Shown here in pieces: positions 57,381 to 64,000 of a stretch of 64,000 bases of DNA (positions are counted from its first letter, which is position 1; every line of letters starts with the position of its first letter). This DNA comes from Fomitopsis serialis (Eukaryota > Basidiomycota > Agaricomycetes > Polyporales > Fomitopsidaceae). The position numbers were made by a program, and so were the translations under genes. The stretch lies in NCBI RefSeq assembly GCF_022376445.1, contig NW_025955002.1, positions 233,427 through 297,426 of the forward strand, in the 5' to 3' direction. Below the pieces are notes generated by a model, which was not told the DNA's origin, did no database searches, and was given only the letters and a program-made list of their open reading frames with translations.

Positions 57381-57851
57381 TTGACGTGACCGAAAAGAAC
57401 ACAAAAGCCACACAAAAACCCAACCATGAGGTCGAGCAGTGGTATGCGAGGCCTCTGCGTCTATGAGATGTACGGGGGACTGTACAGTGGTCTAGGTAAG
57501 AAGGAGGAGGACGGACAAGACTCCGAACGACGTGGGAGAGCTTCGAAGATGTCGAAGACTGTTCGAAGGCGAGGGCTAAGCCTCGAAGGTAGGAGGGAGG
57601 GTTTCGACAGACGGGTCGAACGAACGGTGACAAGGAAGGCGAGCGACGGCAGGAGAAGAAGTGTAGAGCCTCTCGGGGCAACTACGAGCTGGCGAACGTA
57701 CTGGCGAACTGACTGACTGGCTTCGAACGTACTGACTGACTGGCGAACTTGCTGACTTCGAACGTACTGGCTGACTGACAAACCCCGCCGGTGCGAGGTG
57801 AGATTGAGAGGGTAAGGGGGTCTCTGAGATTCGAAGGGAACAAGTCCCAGA

Positions 57852-57860
57852 GTATATACA
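57852..57860 (+). promoter_or_regulatory. Candidate TATA box for the gene in insertion (iii)
   Basis: GTATATACA in the shared 0.5-kb block, about 50 bases upstream of the ATG at 57907. The same box occurs at about 47682 in insertion (i), where no gene follows. Confidence 0.45.
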
Positions 57861-57906
57861 GGAAAATACGGTCCGAAGACCAAGAGAGCCAAGAGAAATA
57901 CAAGAA

Positions 57907-58823
57907 ATGATGAATGAAAGTGATAAGGAAAGCAGCCAATCGGAGAATGTCACAACGCTCGACCCGGACCTACTAACACATGAGAGAATCCAACTCGGCC
58001 TTCCGCAGGTTCCGCATAACGGGCGACCGTCCCCGAACGGCGAAGGTCATAACCGAGCCGGTGACAGTCCTCGAAGATATGAGACAGCTGCAGGAGTTCG
58101 CCTGACTTACACGAACATGCCGCACCTCGACCCAACTTCCGAAGTGTATGCTGCCCGCTACTACCGCCTCCTAGAGGTCCTCAAGACCGAGGGACTTGTC
58201 GAGCCGCGATACGATGCCAACAGTCCCGGAGAGTGGCTGGCTTGGGCCCACGGAGTCCGTTGGATGATCGTACGTGCCTCCGAACTTAGACTACCGTTCG
58301 AACCATCGAACCGACCTTCGAACAGCGATTCTTGTTCGAGTCCCGCAGCCGGGCCATCCTGCTGGCGAACGATACGCTTCCTGCTCCTAGGTCATTCCCC
58401 GAGATCGACGAGTTGATGCGTTACCTTGATGAGGTCTTTCACCGTGATGGCAACCAGGGGACATCCTAGGTTCGCCCTACCCTACGATCGCATGGTCCGA
58501 GACCTTGGTACTGCTCGAACAAGTCAACCAGGCCGAGCGTTGTCCTCTCGCGAACCCGCAGTATCAGCGCGAGTCGTTGATCCTGTCCGACTTTGCCAGC
58601 TGCCCGACAACCTCAAGTCCATGGGTCGACGATTCACAACATCGCAGTCGACCAGCGCCGCACGCACGGCACCCTCGTCGGGTTGCTCAAAAGCCTGCTC
58701 GAGCGCGTCAACACTGACCGTGGCTCCGACACCGGTCCGTCTGTTCGTAGGGGTAGGGTGGTGGTCACAGGTGTGGTGGTCGAGGACATAGATACGAGAG
58801 TTGCCGGGGTCGTCACTAGCTAG
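57907..58823 (+). pseudogene. Unknown protein encoded by insertion (iii), frameshifted
   Basis: From ATG at 57907 the frame reads MMNESDKESSQSENV and VYAARYYRLLEVLKTEGLVE, then PGEWLAWAHGVRWMIVRASE. After a shift near 58300 a second frame continues with FEQRFLFESRSRAILLAND and PEIDELMRYLDEVFHRDGN to a stop near 58468. Further coding-like pieces follow in changing frames: LVLLEQVNQAERCPLANPQY, and then IHNIAVDQRRTHGTLVGLLK with SLLERVNTDRG. No motif of transposases, reverse transcriptases or tyrosine recombinases is recognised. Probably the element's own protein, decayed or with sequencing indels. Confidence 0.45.
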
Positions 58824-59062
58824 GTTGACGTAGCCATGTACTTGCTCCGGAGTCCTACCAATGTAGCGACACTTCTAAACCGCTTGCCTCTGCCACTAAG
58901 GGTTCCGAACATTGACGCTTGAGCTTCGAACATCGGGCGGTTCCCTCGAACGGACGGACAGTGCGTCGACCGTTCTGACTTAGTGTACCGTTGTATCGAC
59001 CGTAAATGGCGTTTTCGGTGGGTAGGTGAGCTAAGGGCTCATCAACGTACTCGGCTCGAATG

Positions 59063-59640
59063 GACATCATCCTTGTAGACGTCAACCTCCTCTGGGGATA
59101 GCCAGAGGTCTGTGCGCGCGGTGCGGGGATCCTCACGTGTTGTGCCAGGGCGGAATGCGTCATCGACGAGCTTGAGGGACTGGTTACCGTCCATGGTGGC
59201 GAGGAGAGCTGGGGTCAATGGATCTTCGCCCTCGAGCACATAGAGGCAGGGTGCACAGGCATGCCGCATGCGCCAATCCGGGAGGTCGTGCCCAAGCGCT
59301 GTGTTGATGAGGCTGTTGACGCGATATAGAATGTCGAGATAGATGTCGTAGGCAATACGGAATTGTGTACAGAGATAGGGCTTGTATGGAACCTAAAGGA
59401 TAGTGATCAATGACATGTTCCAAAAGAAACATATGACTTACAGCCTGCAGGCGGCAGAGGGCTTTCACCTGCACCTGGATGCTGAATCGAGGCAGGCATG
59501 ATGCTGGGCGCGGAAGGCCTCAAGGACATGGAAGGAGATCGCGACGGAGGGTTCGAGGGTGCTGTACCAATGTAGCCGTACCGAGTGAGTGTGGGGTTGA
59601 TGCGCATGTTGACGCCACAGGCCACAAACGTCTTCAACTC
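59063..59640 (-). pseudogene. KDZ transposase, N-proximal segment A
   Basis: Minus-strand reading: RINPTLTRYGYIGTAPSNP, then in shifted frames VAISFHVLEAFRAQ and FSIQVQVKALCRLQ, an intron at about 59395-59443, then VPYKPYLCTQFRIAYDIYLD, GHDLPDWRMRHACAPCLYVL, MDGNQSLKLVDDAF and DLWLSPEEVDVYKDDV. The CxxC in an ACxPC context and MDGNxSLK are characteristic of mushroom KDZ proteins. Two one-base shifts are needed before the intron. The upstream end stops at a probable acceptor 14 bases from a terminal inverted repeat. Confidence 0.8.
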
Positions 59641-60449
59641 ACTCCCTGTACATCAGGAAATCTGGATTCCCTAAACTTGACTATCTTAGTTCTAATTAGT
59701 CTCATCGTCCTAATGACACTCTCATTGAGCATGATTAGTACTAATCAGGATAACATGCATAATCTAGTTCATACTATGAAGATCTTATTCATGTTAGTTG
59801 TAAATGTTGATAATAGTTCATAATCCTCAGCACATTGAGACATACATATGACTACTGTACAGCTATGCCTGTCAAAATGTTGAACAGCATGGAAAGTAGA
59901 GCATTCTTCAAAACAATACTAGTGATCCATTCACAAGATGCAACTGGCCCCAGTCATAGATATCACAAATGGAATGAAGAGACTATGATATCAACAGCTC
60001 ATACATGAGCTCTATTTAGTATACAGATATGAGACAGAGGCAAACATCGAGAGAGGGGCTGGCAGAAACAATATATCTGCATGTGGCTAATTGTCTTTCA
60101 AACAGAGTGTTCAGTCGGCAAGCAGGCAAACGAGCAAACAAATGAATGGGTACGTGAACGAATGGGCGGGACGGCGGGACAGCGAGCGAATGGGTCGGCG
60201 GGCAGACAAACGAGGGAGCATCAGGCCAGCGCGAGCAGGGAAATGCAATGCGAGTGCGAGAGTAATTGACCCACTGAACATACCCTTGGCACGGCGGGTA
60301 CGGCCTGCACGGTGAACATACGTCTCGGCGCTCGGGAGCTGGATGACGCGTGAGGATAGTCGACGCCGCGCGCAGATGCGTCCAAGGTGACGAGGACCGT
60401 GCGCTTGCTTGCGACCGGAACGATGCACCGGTCTTGTCATATCGCACCG

Positions 60450-61110
60450 CACTCAACTTGCTCAGACGGTCCTCCTCCACCTTCCGCTTCGCCGCTGCGC
60501 GCTTCTCCTCTTCCTCCTCCTTCTGCTCGCGCTTCGCCTCCTCACTATTCTGCGTCACAATCTCTTCGCGCACCTTCTTCGGCTTGTTCTTCGTCTCGGG
60601 TCTGAGCTGCGCGCCGAGGCCTCCGCGTATCCCGGTCGCCTTGTCCTCGCCCGCGATCGTGTCGACGAGCTGCCAGTGGAAGGCGGCTTGGATCAGGGGT
60701 AGTGTAGCAGCAGTAGTCAGACGATGGGGGTGACGTCCGCGACTCGGACATGGCCGTGAGCGAGGGCGGGAGGACGACTGGTCGGTCGTCTTGGTGAAGG
60801 AGAGGTCCCAGCCGCGCGCGCGGATGCCCTCCAGCTCGTCCTTCGCGACGATGGCGAAGATCGACAGTCGAGCGTTGAAGTCAATGTCAGAAACGTGGGC
60901 GCGGACGTCGTCAAGGCGGGCGTGCATGTCGGTAAACTCGAGGTCCGGAAGGCGAGCGCACATCTAGCATGTCGGGGATGCACGCCTGAATCTCGTCGGA
61001 CTCAGGTACGTCCGGTATGTGGAGACGTGGTGGCGTAGCGAGGCGGGTCAGATGTTCAGAGAGGGGCGCAAGGATTGGCAGATAGTGGTCGTCCGGGGAG
61101 CACAGCGAGC
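60450..61110 (-). CDS. Coding-like minus-strand segment in the TIR element
   Basis: A minus-strand frame reads LEFTDMHARLDDVRAHVSD, DFNARLSIFAIVAKDELEG and ARGWDLSFTKTTDQ, then after a probable intron LIQAAFHWQLVDTIAGEDKA and a Lys/Glu-rich coil (REQKEEEEEKRAAAKRKVEE). A preceding piece in another frame (LAPLSEHLTRLATPPRLHIP) may be the upstream exon. It looks like real protein sequence, but I recognise no domain and cannot set start or stop with confidence. Confidence 0.35.
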
Positions 61111-61149
61111 ACCTCGGTCAGCGGCCTCTGGCATTGAGTGACGAAGTGG

Positions 61150-62850
61150 CTATACCACGCGATGTGCTGACAGGGCGCGTGCGTGTACGGTCTTCGGATC
61201 GAAGCAGAAGTGGGCGAGTAAGCGAAGGGCTGGATGAGCGGGCGGACGGACGAACGAGCAGGCGTGTGGGTGGCCAGACCAGATGGACGAACAGGCCGGC
61301 GGACAAGCGAGTGAGAACGCGAACAAGTGGGCATGCAAGTAATTGAGAGGGCAGGCGAGCAAGTAGGGGTCGAGCGGGTGGGAGAGTGGGCGAGCGAGCG
61401 GCACAGCGAGCTATCTGCCAATGAGCCAGCACGGGCATGCACTGAAACCACACGCAGCGAAAGGAAGGTACATCGAACGGGGGCGCACCTTTGGTTTCGA
61501 GCCTTTGCGCTCGCTGTAATTTCCCGAGTTGCCCTTCAAGCTTCATGTCCACCCACCCTCTATCTCCCCCTTCCGCGTTCGTTTCTGTATGACCAGGAGA
61601 TGGCGCGGGAGCTTTGACGCGTGGGGGTCGGCCATGGTAGTTGGTAGTAGCAGTTGTGGTGAGCCGCGAGTTGAAGACGACGGTCCAGTGAGTGGGCAGA
61701 TACAGTAACCACGCGGATGGCGCGGAGACGGGCGGACGAGCGAGTGTAAGCGAATGGGCAAGACAGTGTGCGAGTAAGCAGATGAGTCGACGCGTGCGGC
61801 GAGTGGTGGGCGGGCGAGATGTCATTTGGACTCTGGCGGTCGTCGAGTACCGGGCTCGGGCGCTAAAGACTTGGCTCACGTCTCGCAGTAGTGCCACGTC
61901 GCCAGCATCCGCCCCACCCTCCTCGCGACTACCTTCCCGCACCCACCCCTCCTGTGCATGCCCATCCTCTCGCGCCCTCTCGCTGTCTCGTTTCCACCTG
62001 CTCTCACCTGCCCGCTCGCTTGCCCGCTTCTCCCGCCGCCCGCTTACCCGTCCTCGCTGCCTGCTCACCAGCCTTCGCCGCCTGCTCACCAGCCCTCGCC
62101 GCCTACTCGTGGCACTTCATCGACCGTCTCGCCCGTCTCGCCCACTGGGACCTCCCTGTCTGGCGCTCTCGCCGTTTCTCCGCTGCTCACCGTTCTCGGT
62201 CGCTAACTTGCTTGTAGGCTGTCGACCTGCTCGCTCGCCCGCTCGTCCCCTGCTCTTGCTCACCCGCCTGCTCACTCCCTTCCCAGCTTTCCTGTCAGCT
62301 AGCTCGCTCACCGGCTCGGTGGCCCGCTCTCACCCTCTCCCTTGCTCACCCATCTGCTCGCGCACAATCTGTCTCACTCTCTGATAAGGTAGTTTACTTG
62401 AGTAGGTGTGTCGACGAACCGTTGTGCCTACTTGCCCAGCAGTCCGCGCAGTGTCCGTCCTGCTCTCTCGTGCCCCCCCTTTCGCGCCCGCTCGCCGTCT
62501 CCCGCCCGCCCGCCCGCTCTCACGCGTCTCGTCCGCCGTCTGCCTACCAACACCCTCGGTAGCTGCCCACTGTCACCTCTTCGCTGGCTTGTCCACCCTC
62601 CCGATCTTGCTTGCGCGCTCGTTCTTGTCCTCTCGCCCCTCTTGCCAGCTCACGTACTTCCCTACTCGCTTGCCCGCCCTTGTCTGTCCGCGCTTGTGTC
62701 CCACTAGCTCGTTCGTCCACCCGCTCTTTCCCGTCCGCCTGTCTTGCCCGCCCGCACCCTCACCCTCCTGCCAGCTCACTTGTGCGCGTGTTCGCTCTCG
62801 CCTCTCCCACCCGCTCGCCCTGTCTCCTCTGCACGCCCTCGCGGTTGCCT
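61150..62850. repeat. Degenerate GCGAGCGGGC / GCTCGCCCGC low-complexity tracts
   Basis: Plus-strand purine-rich GCGAGCGGGCGGAC-like sequence fills about 61160-61450, and pyrimidine-rich GCTCGCCCGCT-like sequence fills about 61880-62850. The purine-rich type returns at 63290-63640 and is also seen at 60110-60200. Long open frames here are Ser/Leu/Arg/Pro-rich by-products. The opposite strand bias of the blocks would let them pair as imperfect inverted repeats. Confidence 0.6.
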
Positions 62851-63235
62851 ACGAGGTTGATAGCGACAACTTTGCATCTGATGGCAACGGTTCCGAGCTC
62901 ATTGGCCTTCTCAAGACCTTCAACTTGGACACCATGTATACTACGTACGATGCGCAGGCTCTCGGCGTGCAAATGCCGCTGCGCGACCACCGGTATCTCT
63001 TTCCCGGCGATGTTAAGGTACGTATGTTAGAGTTGCCCTGTATTGATATTGACCTACCCACCCAGCACGTTTCCGCAATGGTACACGCCTTCAAGCGTGC
63101 ACTACCACGAGCACATTGATAGCTCCAATCGGAGCGGGGACTGTAGTCGACGAATGGGTGGCAGTGAGTACAGATGCAGACAGATGAATGAGCTGACTGC
63201 CCGCACAGGGTGCGGCGGCGTGCAGCACAGCATGT
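62850..63235 (+). CDS. Coding-like plus-strand segment in the TIR element
   Basis: A frame reading YEVDSDNFASDGNGSELIG, LLKTFNLDTMYTTYDAQALG and RDHRYLFPGDVK ends at a GTACGT donor at about 63017. The next candidate exon, after CACCCAG, can read TFPQWYTPSSVHYHEHIDSS and SGDCSRRMGG up to a GTGAGT donor near 63165, and a third GCGGVQHSMYDDRGHAG. The phases are plausible but the upstream start lies in low-complexity sequence. No domain recognised. Confidence 0.35.
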
Positions 63236-64000
63236 ACGACGACCGCGGGCACGCAGGGCTAATGCCCTGCGTGTTAGACACGGCCGATGGGCGGTCGACG
63301 AGTAGGCGGGCGAGTCGTCGGATGGCGGATGAGCAGGTGGAGCGGGCAATCCGACAAGTGGGCCAGCGGGTGTGCGAGTGAACATGCAGATGAGTAGGCA
63401 AGCGGGCGGGCAGGTACAGGGCTGACGGACAAGCAAGCAGACGGGAGAACTCGTGGACGGGCAGGCACACGGGCGCGGCAACCGTGAGCGTGCTGGGTAA
63501 ATGCCTAGTGCGCAGACCGGGCTACCAAACGCATGCGCTGGCGGGGCGGGCACACAGGCCAGCAGTTAAACGAGTGGGGTGTACGTGCAGGTGAGCAAGC
63601 GGGCGTACGTACAGGTAAGCGGGCAGGCAGGTGACCTGTCCTAGGCTGAGGGTACGGTAGATTACTACGTACACTGTTGTTGCTCAGTAGATATGCATCT
63701 GGAATACAGCCTTTGAATCATTTATTGTGGTGGTGCGAGCATGCACTCACTCTCCTCTACTTGATGTATTGAGGACTCATGGTGAAGGATCATAGCTAAT
63801 GTATACGGGATTGTCAGAGGATTACATCTCAGATAGCTCTCATTAGAACTCATTAGGACGTCATTAGGACTAATTAGTACTAATTATTTTGGGGTAAAGG
63901 AATGGTGGCTAAGAGCTAAAGCTTCTAATTTGTACTAATTGTATCAAAATATGTCTCATATACTCCAATCACGTCTCATTAGGGAATTCAGGTTTTCCTG

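Larger units (their letters stand above)
57381..59062. mobile_element. 1.7-kb insertion (iii) in the KDZ gene
   Basis: Lies between KDZ segments A and B. Its first 490 bases match the first part of insertion (i) at high identity, and its right end (CATCAACGT) is an imperfect inverse of its left end (ACGTTGACG) and resembles the right end of insertion (i). It carries a TATA box and a decayed plus-strand gene. Superfamily unknown; exact borders uncertain by about ten bases. Confidence 0.6.
59654..64000. mobile_element. DNA element with terminal inverted repeats (4.35 kb or longer)
   Basis: The left end at 59654 begins CAGGAAATCTGGATTCCC. The right end, read from 64000 inwards on the minus strand, begins CAGGAAAACCTGAATTCCC. 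Both ends continue with subterminal clusters of TAATTAG, CCTAATGA and ATTAGTACTAAT, and are AT-rich in contrast to the GC-rich interior. The right terminus falls on the last base of the window, so a target duplication cannot be checked and the repeat may extend further. It abuts the N-proximal KDZ segment. Confidence 0.55.

Noticed and set aside
46645..59640. Several independent KDZ genes
   Set aside because: The segments follow protein order without overlap and the Gypsy junction restores the frame exactly, so one interrupted gene is simpler.
62406..62850. Ser/Arg/Leu/Pro-rich plus-strand open frame
   Set aside because: Low-complexity GCTCGCCCGC tract; only the portion after about 62850 reads like protein.

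Overview
This window reads as nuclear DNA of a filamentous basidiomycete, most likely an Agaricomycete (polypore or mushroom type). The signs are GC-rich genes split by many 45-65 nt GT-AG introns, a KDZ-superfamily transposase, a chromodomain Ty3/Gypsy element, and fungal MFS and P450 genes. There are no rRNA genes, operons or CRISPR arrays. Naming the species is beyond what the sequence alone shows.

Left third (1 to about 30030): a direct tandem array with a 13.4-kb unit. Copy 1 covers 1-13413 and enters from the left edge. Copy 2 covers 13414-26825. Copy 3 starts at 26826 and stops at about 30030. Copies 1 and 2 are almost identical. Copy 3 starts identical and diverges steadily to roughly 80% at its right end. 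Each unit holds one supportable gene, a minus-strand Ser/Thr-rich protein of three exons (11051-13665 and 24463-27077, with a 5' fragment at 1-252). About 10 kb of the unit has no recognisable protein; it carries short repeats and intron-like cassettes.

Middle (30031-43900): ordinary genic DNA. On the plus strand lie a 22-exon MFS drug:H+ antiporter-like transporter (31476-34639), a seven-exon cytochrome P450 (36829-38761) and a two-exon basic, disordered, probably nuclear protein (39852-41295). The minus strand has one or two hypothetical genes (42147-43891). The transporter and P450 could act together in detoxification or metabolite export, but that rests on proximity alone.

Right third (43900-64000): repeats and nested mobile elements. 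A minus-strand KDZ transposase gene, reading from about 59640 down to 46645, is broken by three insertions, with a fourth element abutting its 5' end. The centrepiece is a 7.5-kb Ty3/Gypsy chromovirus (49556-57091) with nearly identical LTRs and a CCATG target duplication. Three functional signals can be read directly in it: a Tf1-type self-priming primer binding site, a gag/pol -1 frameshift cassette (A AAA AAC plus a potential pseudoknot), and an antisense ORF with a coiled coil and a paired cysteine cluster. Two further insertions (about 47203-48214 and 57381-59062) share a 0.5-kb end, and the second carries a decayed gene of unknown family. The last 4.35 kb looks like a DNA element with terminal inverted repeats whose right end falls on the window edge. 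Single-base frameshifts are frequent in pol and in the KDZ gene, and many copy-to-copy differences in the tandem array are also homopolymer indels, so some breaks may be sequencing errors.
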